The notes: generated from the letters alone by a model not told the origin. A DNA stretch of 64,000 nt from Clostridiaceae bacterium UBA6110 (GCA_002428415.1 DIWI01000093.1:901-64900), one strand, 5' to 3'. Numbered from the stretch's first letter, positions 43,830-53,185 are shown. Numbers and translations: made by a program.

Positions 43830-44175
43830 CTGAATCTTCCCTCTTGGAGAGCTTCTCGAACAGAAGCCTTCTGATGACAGCGAAGTTGTTGAATATCCTT
43901 CCGCCGAATACAAGGACTGCAGCAAGGTACATAGGTATTCCGAGCTTGTCTCCGAGATATGTCAGTGCTACTGCTATAAGTGCGTTCCCGAAGAAGCCTG
44001 ATATGAATATGGTGGGTTCGAAGGTTTTGGCAAGATTTGATTTCACTGCTCCAAACACCGAATCCAGGGCTGCCAGTATCGCTACGGACAGGTATGTGGC
44101 AAAAACGTCCGGAATGCGTATTTCGAGGACAAATCCCAGTGCAATTCCAACTAATAGTCCGATAAGTGCTATCAT
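43819..44175 (-). CDS. sbp: Small basic protein Sbp (DUF1290)
   Basis: 118 residues with three or four hydrophobic helices (LIGLLVGIALGFVL, YLSVAILAALDSVFGAV, GFFGNALIAVALTYLG, MYLAAVLVFGGRIF), typical of DUF1290. The family is found between DUF881 genes near ftsZ in Firmicutes; function is not known. It overlaps both DUF881 genes (4 and 11 bases), so the three act as one translated block. Confidence 0.93.
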   Translation of the reverse strand: MIALIGLLVGIALGFVLEIRIPDVFATYLSVAILAALDSVFGAVKSNLAKTFEPTIFISGFFGNALIAVALTYLGDKLGIPMYLAAVLVFGGRIFNNFAVIRRLLFEKLSKREDSDEG

Positions 44176-44894
44176 TTCGAATCCTCCGCCGGCTTTGCAA
44201 AGCTTGTGCCAAATGTCTTTCCGTATTTGGGTATGAACACTTCGTCGGATGGCTCGAATCTGATGTCATAGTAGACCAGAGCCTGAAAATCAAGAGCCCC
44301 GCTGAAGGACAGCGCACCCATAAGCTTGTCCCTGTCACCAATGGCCTTGATCTGTATGGGGTCAGATGGTGAAACCTTCTCATCGTTGACGAGAATGAAG
44401 CTGTTCCCTGAGCTGGTCTTGATACCGGACTGTGAAGTGAGCCTCTTGTCGTTTATGCTGACAGCCTCAGCTCCGGCAAACTTAAGCTCATTCACCACAT
44501 ATACCAGTTCCACATCGGTGAGGTATTGCGGCACACCCTGGCTTACTATGGGATTGGATGGAGTCAGGGTTACAGTCACACCGGGTCCTTCCACATCCAC
44601 CAGGCCAAGTATTACCCTTGACATGTCAAGCTGCTCTTTCAGCAGCTTATTGGATGAACTGGAGGAAGCGGCCATTTCCTCAAACTCCTTGAGCTGCCTT
44701 GAAAGCTCGGTGTTCTCTCCCAGAAGTGCATCCTTCTCCTTGTTCAGCTGCTCTATCGCTGAAATCAGGTCTACGCTTCCAAGTGTCTGTTCATTGGTTT
44801 TCTGCCCGCTTTGGAGCTTGTACTGATATACCAGCAGGAATCCCAGTATGGCACACACTACTGCGATTGCCAGTTGGGCTTTGTATTTGTTCAT
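44172..44894 (-). CDS. DUF881 membrane protein (first of two)
   Basis: 240 residues. One membrane helix near residues 7-24 (LAIAVVCAILGFLLVYQY), a coiled coil to about 90, then the DUF881 domain with VEGPGVTVTLTPS, VYVVNELKFAGAEAVSINDKRL and DPIQIKAIGD. It is a paralogue of the gene at 43098. Function unknown; the single-pass extracytoplasmic layout resembles division proteins. ATG follows AAAAGGAGTCAAA, 18 bases after ftsQ. Confidence 0.9.
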   Translation of the reverse strand: MNKYKAQLAIAVVCAILGFLLVYQYKLQSGQKTNEQTLGSVDLISAIEQLNKEKDALLGENTELSRQLKEFEEMAASSSSSNKLLKEQLDMSRVILGLVDVEGPGVTVTLTPSNPIVSQGVPQYLTDVELVYVVNELKFAGAEAVSINDKRLTSQSGIKTSSGNSFILVNDEKVSPSDPIQIKAIGDRDKLMGALSFSGALDFQALVYYDIRFEPSDEVFIPKYGKTFGTSFAKPAEDSK

Positions 44895-44912
44895 TTTGAC
44901 TCCTTTTTATCT

Positions 44913-45728
44913 TCAATCAGCAGGTGCTTCGGTATCTGTCCCTTCCGAATTCCCTTCCTCTTCAGTATCCTTATCGGGTTCTATGAACACCACAGGCTTT
45001 TCAGGGTACGACAGGTCTATATATCCCTTCTTATCCTGGAGGCTGCCTCCTTCAATTATGTTGATTGCCTTGTTGAGCTTATCCTTGAGGCTGTCGTCGT
45101 ATCCCAGTATGATTTCAATTTCCTTATAATAAGTCCTTATCCTTGCCATGTCAGTCAGGTCAATGGTTTCGATGAGGGTATCGCTGATGTTCCGCTCCTG
45201 AAGGTATCTGAATTCCTTGAGGAATATCCCTTTCCTGCTGTCTTCGCTGTACAGCCTTTCTCCAAGAGCAGGAATCTCCGTGGAATCGACCAGGGTAGTC
45301 ATTCCCTGAGCAGGATTTCCTCCTATTTCAAGCAGCGTGGAGTTCCTTTCAAGGAGATAGGCTACTCCATCCTTCAGGTAGTAGATCTCAGCTTTTTTCT
45401 CAGCTATATCGATATCAATCCTGCCTGGAAGAGTCCTCTTTGTTTCAATGCCTGAAAAATACGGTTGCTTTGACAATATACCTAGAAGCCTATCCATGTC
45501 AAACAGGAATATGTTCTGTCCCTTCAGTGAATCGACTTCTCCAGCCAGGAGTTCCGATGAAATCTTCACATTTCCCCTGACCTGTACCTCGGTCACGTCA
45601 AACATCGGAGAGTTGGTGAGAAACGCTGCCAAACCTATAAGAAGCAATATGATTAGGAAGATTATGCGTCTTCGCCGCTTCCGCCTTTTACGTCTGTTTA
45701 TCTTTTCCTGTATCTCTTCAAGTGACAT
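44913..45728 (-). CDS. ftsQ: FtsQ/DivIB, cell division protein
   Basis: 271 residues. A very basic cytoplasmic tail (residues 12-21, KRRKRRRR), one membrane helix (22-38), then the POTRA domain starting FDVTEVQVRGNVKIS and a FtsQ beta domain. It forms the FtsQ-FtsL-FtsB septal complex. The C-terminus is an acidic Glu/Thr/Asp tail after the conserved ...YIDLSYPEKPVV. It lies 28 bases after ftsW; murG, often between them, is missing. Confidence 0.92.
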   Translation of the reverse strand: MSLEEIQEKINRRKRRKRRRRIIFLIILLLIGLAAFLTNSPMFDVTEVQVRGNVKISSELLAGEVDSLKGQNIFLFDMDRLLGILSKQPYFSGIETKRTLPGRIDIDIAEKKAEIYYLKDGVAYLLERNSTLLEIGGNPAQGMTTLVDSTEIPALGERLYSEDSRKGIFLKEFRYLQERNISDTLIETIDLTDMARIRTYYKEIEIILGYDDSLKDKLNKAINIIEGGSLQDKKGYIDLSYPEKPVVFIEPDKDTEEEGNSEGTDTEAPAD

Positions 45729-45756
45729 TGAATCACACCCTTATTGTCTTAAGTGG

Positions 45757-46944
45757 CTACGTCCTGCTTTTCATTGCTTTGCCGTGCCGTGAAATGTTCA
45801 GGAGTATGCCGGCAGCCGTGAGGTTCAGTATAAGTGAGGTTCCTCCGGCGCTTATGAACGGGAGAGTTACTCCGGTTACAGGAAAAGCCCCTATTACAAC
45901 AGCGATGTTTATCATCGACTGCAAAGCAAGTACAACTGTTATACCAGAAGCAATCAGGAATCCCAGCCTGTCCTTTGCGTTAAGCGCTATCCTGATACCC
46001 CTGTATATGAGTACCACGATTAGAGCCAGAAGCACCAGAGCTCCTATAAGACCAAGCTCTTCAGCCACTACAGCGAATATGAAGTCGTTGTGGGCTTCCG
46101 GTATCCAGTATGCCTTAAGCCTTGACATCGAGAGTCCTCTTCCAAACAGCCCGCCGCTGGCAAGGGCAAAAAGTGACTGCACCAGCTGATGTCCGTCGCC
46201 GGTAGGATCAGCGAATGGATCCAAAAAGCTTGTGAACCTCCTCATCCTGTAAGGTACAAGAAGCATTCCGGCAGCAAGGGCACCTATTCCAAGCACTGCA
46301 GGCACAAGAGTCTTCCACAGGGTGTATCCAGACAATATTACCATTGTTGCGGCTGTGAGTCCTATGATGGCTCCTATGCTCAGGTTGCTCTGTATGGTAA
46401 CTATTATTCCAGAGATAAGGCCGGCAGCCACAAATGCCCTTATGACCTGCATTCCGGGACTTCTTCTCTTGTCATCGGCATTCTTCAGAAGATTCGCAAG
46501 ATACAGGACAACCGCATACTTTGCTATTTCCGATGGCTGGAATGATATGAACGGAAGGTATATCCACCTGTGGGCATTGTTCCTTGCAGGAAACAGCACA
46601 ACAAGCAGACAAAGGACAACTGCTGAAAGGAACATATACCATGTCCGTCTCCTGTTGTATAAATGATAGTCTATGTTCGAGACGATAAGCATCACTACAA
46701 TTCCTATCAGTGCGAACAGGCCCTGCTTCATGACATCAGAATAGGAACTGCCTCCATTGACTATGTTGTCATAGCTTGAGGCACTGTATACCATGAGAAG
46801 TCCGAAAACTACAAGGGCTGTTACTGCAGCTACCATGTAGAAGTCGGCTTCACCAAGTGAAACTGCAGCCTTGGCAGCATGCTTCACAACATGTTTCCCA
46901 TGTCTATTCGAGAGAGTCTCCTCTTTCCGCATCTTATGTTCCAT
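45757..46944 (-). CDS. ftsW: FtsW/SpoVE, lipid II glycan polymerase of the SEDS family
   Basis: 395 residues, about ten membrane helices after a basic N-terminal tail of some 30 residues. SEDS motifs: VYSASS, NNAHRWI, FQPSEIAKYAVVLYLA, the catalytic-type EAHNDFIFAVVAEELGLIG and GVTLPFISAGGTSL. It polymerises glycan strands with its partner class B PBP (ftsI, 49408). Whether it serves division or also a sporulation role cannot be told by sequence. The usual QPN motif reads QSN here (IQSNLSIG), a small deviation. Confidence 0.95.
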   Translation of the reverse strand: MEHKMRKEETLSNRHGKHVVKHAAKAAVSLGEADFYMVAAVTALVVFGLLMVYSASSYDNIVNGGSSYSDVMKQGLFALIGIVVMLIVSNIDYHLYNRRRTWYMFLSAVVLCLLVVLFPARNNAHRWIYLPFISFQPSEIAKYAVVLYLANLLKNADDKRRSPGMQVIRAFVAAGLISGIIVTIQSNLSIGAIIGLTAATMVILSGYTLWKTLVPAVLGIGALAAGMLLVPYRMRRFTSFLDPFADPTGDGHQLVQSLFALASGGLFGRGLSMSRLKAYWIPEAHNDFIFAVVAEELGLIGALVLLALIVVLIYRGIRIALNAKDRLGFLIASGITVVLALQSMINIAVVIGAFPVTGVTLPFISAGGTSLILNLTAAGILLNISRHGKAMKSRT

Positions 46945-46952
46945 AGTGCCTC

Positions 46953-47903
46953 CTATGCCAGGATGTAGGATAAAATCGCAGCGACAGCTGTTATTGACGT
47001 GAATACAGCCACCACCTTGTTCTCCTTCCAGCCAAGCTTTTCAAAATGATGGTGCAGCGGCGCCATCCTGAAAAATCGCTTTCCAGTCTTCTTGAAGTAA
47101 ATTACCTGTATTGCAACTGAAAGCGTCTCTACAACATATATTATTCCAACAAGTATCAGGATCAGCTCATAGCCTGTAAAAATCGCCAGTATTCCAACCG
47201 CACCGCCAAGTGCCAGTGATCCGGTATCCCCCATGAAGACCTTGGCCGGATATCTGTTGAAGTTCAGGAAGCCCAGAAGACCTCCCATAAGGCAGGCTCC
47301 AAAAAGTGTTGCATCATCCATGCCTGTCCTGTAGCCGATCGCCATGTAGAACAGAACTACGACTATGGTTACCGAGCTTGACAAGCCGTCTATTCCATCT
47401 GTCAGATTGACTGCATTGGTCACTGAAGCGAACAGCAGGACAACAAATGGAATGAAAAACACTCCGATGTCAATGCTATTTCCAGCAAACGGAATGCGAA
47501 TATCAGTCCTTCCTCCTGAAAGGTTGTTGTACAGGAGTGCAACAAGTATTCCAAATCCGATTAGGAGAACCATTTTATGTCTGGCTGACAATCCATCTGA
47601 GGACTTCTTCCTTATCTTCAGATAATCATCGGCGAAGCCAATGCCTCCGAAAAGAAGCATTGTCAGAACCATCAGCATCACATCGACATCAAAGCCTGAA
47701 ACAATCAAAGCGACTATTGAAGCTGCGGCAAGGAACATGATGCCGCCCATTGACGGTATGCCCTGCTTCACAAGATGGCTTTCAGGTCCGTCGGACCTTA
47801 CATTCTGCCCGAATTTAAGCTCTCTCAGCTTCTTTATTACATATGGACCGGTTAACAATGTAAGTGCAAGCGTTGCAGAAAGTCCAATCAAGTATATCAA
47901 CAT
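46953..47903 (-). CDS. mraY: Phospho-N-acetylmuramoyl-pentapeptide transferase
   Basis: 316 residues, ten membrane helices. GGIGFADDYLKIRKKSSDGLS with DD, NAVNLTDGIDGL and the C-terminal APLHHHFEKLGWKE are MraY active-site motifs. It makes lipid I from UDP-MurNAc-pentapeptide and undecaprenyl phosphate. Two adjacent ATGs (47906, 47903) overlap the murF stop; the second has better spacing from GGAGG. Next gene ftsW lies 8 bases on. Confidence 0.97.
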   Translation of the reverse strand: MLIYLIGLSATLALTLLTGPYVIKKLRELKFGQNVRSDGPESHLVKQGIPSMGGIMFLAAASIVALIVSGFDVDVMLMVLTMLLFGGIGFADDYLKIRKKSSDGLSARHKMVLLIGFGILVALLYNNLSGGRTDIRIPFAGNSIDIGVFFIPFVVLLFASVTNAVNLTDGIDGLSSSVTIVVVLFYMAIGYRTGMDDATLFGACLMGGLLGFLNFNRYPAKVFMGDTGSLALGGAVGILAIFTGYELILILVGIIYVVETLSVAIQVIYFKKTGKRFFRMAPLHHHFEKLGWKENKVVAVFTSITAVAAILSYILA

Positions 47904-49243
47904 CATTTTCCTCCAAACTCTTCAAGAACAGGCAAAAACCTCTCGAAGTTCATTCCTCTTGAAGCCTTTAGGAGTACAACGTCTGATTCCTCAAGAAGGC
48001 CATTGAGAGCTGCTTTCGCTTCCTCGAATGTTGCGAATCCATGGAAGCCCTCATCACCAAAGCCCTCCCTGAACTCCTTCTCGTATTCTCCTACAGCTAT
48101 AAGGCACTTAACTCCCTTGTCATGAGCAAACTTGCCCACTCTCCTGTGGGACTCACCTGATTCCTGTCCCAATTCCCTCATGGTGCCCAGTATGGCCACT
48201 TTCCTTCCCTCGAATGATATCAGGTAATCGATGCCTGCCTTCATTGAATCCGGGCTGGCATTGTAGCAGTCATTTATTACAGTCAGGGACTTCATCCTCA
48301 CAAGGTCCATCCTCATTGAGCTTTTCATGACATCTACAAACCTCAGGTCCTCATCGGAAATGCCAAGCTCCTTCGCCGCTATATAGCACAGGACCGCATT
48401 CTGTACATTATGCCGTCCGGGTATCCCTACTTGTATGATGTCCTTTCCGTTGACCGTGAAGGATACATGGTCAGAGGATAGCTCCCTTATCTTAGCTATG
48501 ATATCTCCCCTTGATATTCCGCCCCTTACAACTCTATAAGGTTTTTCCTTTATGCTTCCCAGATATTCATCGTCGCCATTCAGGATAAGAAGTGAATTCT
48601 GGTTGAAGAAATCTGTGATCTCCATCTTGGCTTTAAGGATGTTTTCCTGTGAACCAAGGGATTCGATATGGCTGAGCCCGATATTAGTTATGATTGCTAT
48701 GTCGGGGTTAGCTACACGGGCGAGATTATGTATCTCTAGAGGTGCGCTCATCCCCATTTCAAGTATTGCATAGTCATAGGTCTCGTCCAGCGAGAATATC
48801 ATCAGAGGCAGCCCTATCTCATTGTTGAAATTCCCTGTGGTCTTGAATACCTTGTATCTCTTCGAGAGCATGCCATGAAGTATATCCTTGGTTGATGTCT
48901 TTCCGGTAGATCCGGTTATTCCTATCACCTTTACCCGGAGGCTTCTTCTGTAATAGAAAGACAGGTCGAGTATGGCTCTGTAGGTGGATGAGACCTTAAT
49001 TACAGCACAGCCTTCTGGAACCGAGTCCGGTTCACGTTCGATCACACAAACTGTCGCCCCTTTTGAAAAGGCTTCGGCATAAAGTTCATTGCCGTCTACC
49101 TTCTCGCCCTTGAATCCCATGTAAAGCGATCCTGGCTGAACCTTCCTGGTATCGATGTATACTCCGCTAAATTCTGCATCCAGGCTGCCATAAAGTGTAC
49201 CGCCCAGCTTGTCTACAATATCTCTGACGCTGATGTTCCTCAT
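47903..49243 (-). CDS. murF: UDP-N-acetylmuramoyl-tripeptide-D-Ala-D-Ala ligase
   Basis: 446 residues. A Mur N-terminal UDP-binding domain, then the ATP site GITGSTGKTSTKDIL near 110, HNVQNAVLCYIAAKELG, and DCYNASPDSMKAGID in the C-terminal domain, all MurF motifs. It adds D-Ala-D-Ala to the UDP-MurNAc-tripeptide. ATG 49243 follows GGGGTGGAATA. It has its own promoter, because a terminator separates it from ftsI. murE, usually the previous gene, is not here. Confidence 0.96.
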   Translation of the reverse strand: MRNISVRDIVDKLGGTLYGSLDAEFSGVYIDTRKVQPGSLYMGFKGEKVDGNELYAEAFSKGATVCVIEREPDSVPEGCAVIKVSSTYRAILDLSFYYRRSLRVKVIGITGSTGKTSTKDILHGMLSKRYKVFKTTGNFNNEIGLPLMIFSLDETYDYAILEMGMSAPLEIHNLARVANPDIAIITNIGLSHIESLGSQENILKAKMEITDFFNQNSLLILNGDDEYLGSIKEKPYRVVRGGISRGDIIAKIRELSSDHVSFTVNGKDIIQVGIPGRHNVQNAVLCYIAAKELGISDEDLRFVDVMKSSMRMDLVRMKSLTVINDCYNASPDSMKAGIDYLISFEGRKVAILGTMRELGQESGESHRRVGKFAHDKGVKCLIAVGEYEKEFREGFGDEGFHGFATFEEAKAALNGLLEESDVVLLKASRGMNFERFLPVLEEFGGK

Positions 49244-49311
49244 TATTCCACCCCTGATATATCCAAATATCGATGAATATATCTTTTCCCAATCATGTTT
49301 TTTCCACGTAA

Positions 49312-49341
49312 GATTATACCACACGAAAACTTTTGCAGACA
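49312..49341 (-). promoter_or_regulatory. Promoter of the murF-mraY-ftsW unit
   Basis: TTGTCT (49341-49336), an 18-base spacer and TATAAT (49317-49312), with an extended TG before the -10 box, lie on the minus strand 69 bases before murF. Confidence 0.75.
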
Positions 49342-49373
49342 AATCCCATGAATTCATCAGTTGAATATCTTAT

Positions 49374-49402
49374 AGAAAAAAAGCATGCGATAATCACATG
49401 CG
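49374..49402 (-). terminator. Terminator after ftsI
   Basis: GCATG and CATGC arms with inner GAT/ATC pairing possibilities are followed by TTTTTTTTC on the minus strand, just 6 bases past the ftsI stop. The stem is short but the T-run is long. Confidence 0.65.
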
Positions 49403-49407
49403 ATTTT

Positions 49408-51153
49408 TCAGTTGCTTTCTGAAGTAAGGTCCATGTGCTTCATTATCTCAAGGAACACCTTCTTTGCAACAGGTGCAGCTACCGCTCCTCCTGTAACAAC
49501 ATCCTTTGGAGAATCTACTGCGACATATACGCTTATCTTAGGGTCATCAGCAGGAGCTGCTCCGACGAATGAAGCTATGAAGTCCTCTTCACTGTATTTC
49601 CCTGTTGCAGGATCCAGCTTTTCTGCAGTTCCCGTCTTTCCTATGACTCTGACTCCCTCTATTCGGGCATTCTTGCCTGAGCCCTTCTCTACAACCAGCT
49701 CCAGCATCTTCATCAGCTCGTCGTTGACATCCTTCTCTATTACCATCTCACCACGTTTTTCAACATAAGGCACCGGATCAAGCTTTTCTCCTGCCCCATT
49801 CTTAGGTACTGTCTCCTTGACAAGATGCAAAGTGGTATAGTATCCACCGTTTGCAATTGTATTGAGAGTACCGAGAATCTGGATCGGCGTTGCTGTATCT
49901 GTCTGTCCTATGGATATTGTGGCAAGGTCCAGAGGTGTCACATCATCAGTCTTCTTTATGATTCCCTTCGCTTCACCAGGAAGGTCGATCCCGGTCTTCT
50001 CGCCGAGATGGAATTTTGCGATGTATTCATTCAGAGTCTTTATCCCAACCCTTTGGGCAATCTCGATCACCCCTGGATTGCATGAGTTCTGGAATACCTC
50101 TTCAAGAGTCTGCAGACCATGCCCCTCATGCTTGGCGCATCTGATCTTCACTCCGTTGACATATGTGTAGCCTTTGCAGAAGAAGGTGTCAGAAAGCGAC
50201 ACCTTGCCTTCGGCAAGTGCTGCTGCCATGGTTATCATCTTTAACGTGGATCCAGGCTCGTAAGTATCATTTACCGCCCTGTTCCTTGTGACTGCGCTGA
50301 ACTCATCTGAGGTCAGGCCTAATTGGGGGTCGGTCGGGTCAAATTCAGGAAGGTTGGCCATTCCCAGAATTTCCCCGGTCTTGGGATCCGATACGATGAT
50401 GGTCACAGCTTTTGCCTTGGTCGATTCCATGGTCTCGGCTGCAAGATTCTCAACCGCATACTGGATCTTCTCATCAATGGTGAGGACAAGATCGCTTCCG
50501 TCAATAGCAGGCGTTGCTACGACTTCTGTATACGGAAGGTCCTGTTTCTTTCCATCTATTTCAGATATCTTTATGCCATCGACACCCCTGAGCAAATCAT
50601 TGTACATATATTCTATTCCCATTGTCCCTTCGCCATCGTTTCCGACGGTGCCTATGACATGAGAAAGAAATGGACCATTAGGATAATACCTTATGCTGTC
50701 GTAGCCTAGTATCAGGAAATTCGTTCCCGCTTCATTCATCCATGCCCTGACCGTGTCAGCCTGAGCCTTTTCCATTTTTCTTTTGACCAGTGAGCTACTT
50801 GTACTCTTGTTCATTATTGCAAGTATTTCTTCCACAGGCTCACCAAGAAGAGATGCCAGCGGCACTGCATAGTATTCTGCAGTCCTCTCCTTTGCCTCAA
50901 GGGTCCTTCTGAATGTCTTGAGGTCTATGTCCAGCCTGTATGCGTCTGCAGATGCGGCAATTACGCTGCCGTTCCTATCAAGCAAATCGCCCCTTGCTGC
51001 GGGGACTGTTACTTCCCTTACGATCTGACCCATAGCCTTCTCATATATTTCGTCCCTTGATATTGCCATGACATATACCAGTCTTCCTGCCAGCAGCATG
51101 AATACCATCGCCGACAGGCTGGCCAGTACGGTCAGTCTTCTTTTGCTGTTCAT
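49408..51153 (-). CDS. ftsI: Class B penicillin-binding protein, FtsI-type
   Basis: 581 residues. One N-terminal membrane helix (8-30), a PBP dimerisation domain (ARGDLLDRNG near 53), and the transpeptidase with active-site STLK (EPGSTLKM), SCN (QNSCNPG) and KTG (GKTGTAEK). It cross-links septal peptidoglycan with FtsW. There are no C-terminal PASTA domains, unlike SpoVD and many Clostridial PBPs at this locus. It ends in a short tail and is followed by a terminator, splitting the cluster. Confidence 0.95.
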   Translation of the reverse strand: MNSKRRLTVLASLSAMVFMLLAGRLVYVMAISRDEIYEKAMGQIVREVTVPAARGDLLDRNGSVIAASADAYRLDIDLKTFRRTLEAKERTAEYYAVPLASLLGEPVEEILAIMNKSTSSSLVKRKMEKAQADTVRAWMNEAGTNFLILGYDSIRYYPNGPFLSHVIGTVGNDGEGTMGIEYMYNDLLRGVDGIKISEIDGKKQDLPYTEVVATPAIDGSDLVLTIDEKIQYAVENLAAETMESTKAKAVTIIVSDPKTGEILGMANLPEFDPTDPQLGLTSDEFSAVTRNRAVNDTYEPGSTLKMITMAAALAEGKVSLSDTFFCKGYTYVNGVKIRCAKHEGHGLQTLEEVFQNSCNPGVIEIAQRVGIKTLNEYIAKFHLGEKTGIDLPGEAKGIIKKTDDVTPLDLATISIGQTDTATPIQILGTLNTIANGGYYTTLHLVKETVPKNGAGEKLDPVPYVEKRGEMVIEKDVNDELMKMLELVVEKGSGKNARIEGVRVIGKTGTAEKLDPATGKYSEEDFIASFVGAAPADDPKISVYVAVDSPKDVVTGGAVAAPVAKKVFLEIMKHMDLTSESN

Positions 51154-51168
51154 GGTTCACCTCGGTAA

Positions 51169-51663
51169 TCAGGCTCTGGGATCAAGAAAAGCCATTATTT
51201 TCTCTAAAAATCCCGGTTCAGGCATCACTGTCTCTTCAGGAAGGAAATTATCGTGCGACAGGTCCACGACCAGTGCCTTTGAAGTATCCTCTGATACAAG
51301 TGCAAGGCTTGCCGAGCCTGTTACAATGCCGTCGAGTGCAGATGCCTTGATAAGTTCAGCCTTCAAAGCCTCGTTCTGCTTCTGTACCTGCCTGGTTTCG
51401 TTCTGCAGATTAACATATTCCATCTGCAGGTTGTAGACCATTGCGCTTCTGAATATGGTTATGAATGACAAGATTCCTATGATTGCTATGGTGATAAGGA
51501 TTCCCCTCTTCACCCTGTTGGCTCTTACTGCGTTCCTTCTGTTGAATTCACGCCTTGACTTCTCAAGCTTCTGGAGGTCCTTGTCGATCCTCCATGGCTC
51601 AGTCTGTACCTTTGGCTTTAAAACAGTATTCCCCGAAATGTATGACCTGTTTTTAAGTGCCAT
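51169..51663 (-). CDS. ftsL: FtsL-like septum formation protein
   Basis: 164 residues. A basic N-terminal 55 residues, one membrane helix (ILITIAIIGILSFITIF) and a leucine-zipper-like coiled coil (LQMEYVNLQNETRQVQKQNEALKAEL) fit FtsL by layout and place (between rsmH and ftsI). Sequence conservation in this family is poor. The C-terminal 50 residues past the coiled coil are of unclear role. ATG 51663 follows GGAGGGTGTAATC. Confidence 0.85.
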   Translation of the reverse strand: MALKNRSYISGNTVLKPKVQTEPWRIDKDLQKLEKSRREFNRRNAVRANRVKRGILITIAIIGILSFITIFRSAMVYNLQMEYVNLQNETRQVQKQNEALKAELIKASALDGIVTGSASLALVSEDTSKALVVDLSHDNFLPEETVMPEPGFLEKIMAFLDPRA

Positions 51664-51698
51664 GATTACACCCTCCAATATACCGAAAAAAAATAAAA

Positions 51699-52625
51699 TC
51701 AGATTTTCTCTAGTACCCTGAGCTTTGCGCTCCTTGACCTGGGGTTCATCTCTATCTCTTGTGTCCCCGGTTCAATAGGTTTCTTTGTGATTATGATAAC
51801 CTTAGGCGTCCGCCCGCATATGCATGGCATGTTCCTCGGACATGTGCAGGGCTCAAGCAGTTCCTTGTAAGCATGCTTGACTATCCTGTCCTCCAGCGAA
51901 TGGAAGGTTATTATTGCCATCCTGCCGCCGCTCTTCATTCCTTCAACACCGTCGAATATTGTCTGCCTGAGGATGGAAAGCTCTCTGTTGACCTCTATCC
52001 TTATGGCCTGGAATGTCCTCTTTGCCGGATGCGGGCCTTCTCTCCTTGCCTTTGCAGGAATAGCAGCCTTTATGATGTCAACAAGTTCGAGTGTGGTTTC
52101 TATCTTCTTCTCTTCCCTTGCTTTTACAATGAAGGATGCAACTCTCTTCGCGAACTTCTCTTCACCGTAATCCCTAATTATCCTGTAGATTTCTTCTTCC
52201 CTGTAAGTGTTGACGACCTCGTATGCGGATAGCACCTCATCCCTGTTCATCCTCATGTCCAGTGGTGCGTCCTGCATGTACGAGAATCCTCTCTCGCTGT
52301 TGTCTAGCTGATATGATGAAACCCCCAGGTCCATCAGTATCCCATCTACTCCGCCAGAAGCATTTTCAATGAGTATTTCCTTGATGTTCTCAAAGTTGCT
52401 GTGGACCAGGGAAACGTTTCCAATTCCTTCAAGCTTCCTTTTGGCATTGTTCAATGCATCCATATCCTGGTCGATTCCGATGAGCCTTCCCTTGTCGAGC
52501 CTCTTCAGTATTTCCATACTGTGTCCTGCCCCTCCAAGGGTACAATCCACATAGGTCCCGTCCGGCTTTATTGCAAGTGCCTCCAGGCATTCCTCAAGCA
52601 ATACCGATACATGCTTGAACTCCAT
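51699..52625 (-). CDS. rsmH: 16S rRNA (cytosine1402-N4)-methyltransferase RsmH
   Basis: 308 residues. [59 protein letters not shown] and [12 protein letters not shown] are the complete RsmH motif set. It methylates C1402 in the decoding centre. It follows mraZ by 8 bases, the universal mraZ-rsmH order. Confidence 0.98.
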   Translation of the reverse strand: MEFKHVSVLLEECLEALAIKPDGTYVDCTLGGAGHSMEILKRLDKGRLIGIDQDMDALNNAKRKLEGIGNVSLVHSNFENIKEILIENASGGVDGILMDLGVSSYQLDNSERGFSYMQDAPLDMRMNRDEVLSAYEVVNTYREEEIYRIIRDYGEEKFAKRVASFIVKAREEKKIETTLELVDIIKAAIPAKARREGPHPAKRTFQAIRIEVNRELSILRQTIFDGVEGMKSGGRMAIITFHSLEDRIVKHAYKELLEPCTCPRNMPCICGRTPKVIIITKKPIEPGTQEIEMNPRSRSAKLRVLEKI

Positions 52626-52633
52626 AATCCCAC

Positions 52634-53062
52634 CTATATTCCAAGATCTTCCATGCCTGAGGCCACCTCATCCATGTCGATCTCCCTTTCGCAGTATTCC
52701 TTCCACTTCTTGCTGGACCATACTTCAACCCTTGAATCCATTCCGATGCTGACTACCTCATCCCCAATCTCAGCGTATTCCTTGAGCGGCTGAGGAATGA
52801 GTATCCTGCCCATCTTGTCAGGAACCACTTCATTGGCGCCTGAGAAGAAGAATCTGGCGAATGTCCTTGAATTCTTGTTGGTAAGCGGCAGATTCTTGAG
52901 CTTGGTCTCGAACACCTTCCATTCTTCCTTAGGATAGATGTACAGGCATCCGTCGAGTCCTTTTGAAATCACGAATGAATCGCCGAGGTCCTCGCGGAAC
53001 TTGGACGGAACTATTATTCTGTTCTTATTGTCCACTCCGTGGGTATGTTCGCCGATCAACAT
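52634..53062 (-). CDS. mraZ: MraZ, transcriptional regulator of the dcw cluster
   Basis: 142 residues, two SpoVT/AbrB-like halves. [23 protein letters not shown] and the second copy [20 protein letters not shown] contain the paired DxxxR DNA-binding motifs. MraZ binds direct repeats in its own promoter and controls the operon. ATG 53062 has an SD-like GGTGA that is part of the third operator repeat; a start 24 bases upstream has none. See the operator entry. Confidence 0.96.
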   Translation of the reverse strand: MLIGEHTHGVDNKNRIIVPSKFREDLGDSFVISKGLDGCLYIYPKEEWKVFETKLKNLPLTNKNSRTFARFFFSGANEVVPDKMGRILIPQPLKEYAEIGDEVVSIGMDSRVEVWSSKKWKEYCEREIDMDEVASGMEDLGI

Positions 53063-53068
53063 CGTTAA

Positions 53069-53099
53069 TTCACCACTTTTCACCACTTTTTACCACTTA
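53069..53099 (-). promoter_or_regulatory. MraZ operator, three 10-bp direct repeats
   Basis: On the minus strand three units read AAGTGGTAAA, AAGTGGTGAA and AAGTGGTGAA with exact 10-base period, the known MraZ box pattern (three or four GTGGTG-type repeats). They lie between the predicted -10 box and the mraZ start, and the last copy supplies the GGTGA that serves as the ribosome site. Confidence 0.88.
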
Positions 53100-53106
53100 T
53101 ATGTAT

Positions 53107-53135
53107 ATTCTACATAAAAAAAGAAAACCCTTCAA
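53107..53135 (-). promoter_or_regulatory. Promoter of mraZ-rsmH-ftsL-ftsI
   Basis: TTGAAG (53135-53130) and TAGAAT (53112-53107) lie 17 bases apart on the minus strand. The -35 box is inside the 3' arm of the preceding terminator stem. Predicted transcription starts within the operator repeats. Confidence 0.7.
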
Positions 53136-53151
53136 TCTTTTGAAGGGTTTT
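53114..53151 (-). terminator. Terminator of the M16 peptidase unit
   Basis: AAAACCCTTCA and TGAAGGGTTTT arms (11 bp, 6-base loop) are followed by CTTTTTTTAT on the minus strand, 35 bases past the stop at 53186. Confidence 0.88.
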
Positions 53152-53185
53152 GTATACAAAGTTCACAATTATTTTAGTTATATCA

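Noticed and set aside
49244..49407. A remnant of murE between ftsI and murF
   Set aside because: The 164 bases hold a terminator, promoter and A/T-rich leader; no Mur motifs in any frame.
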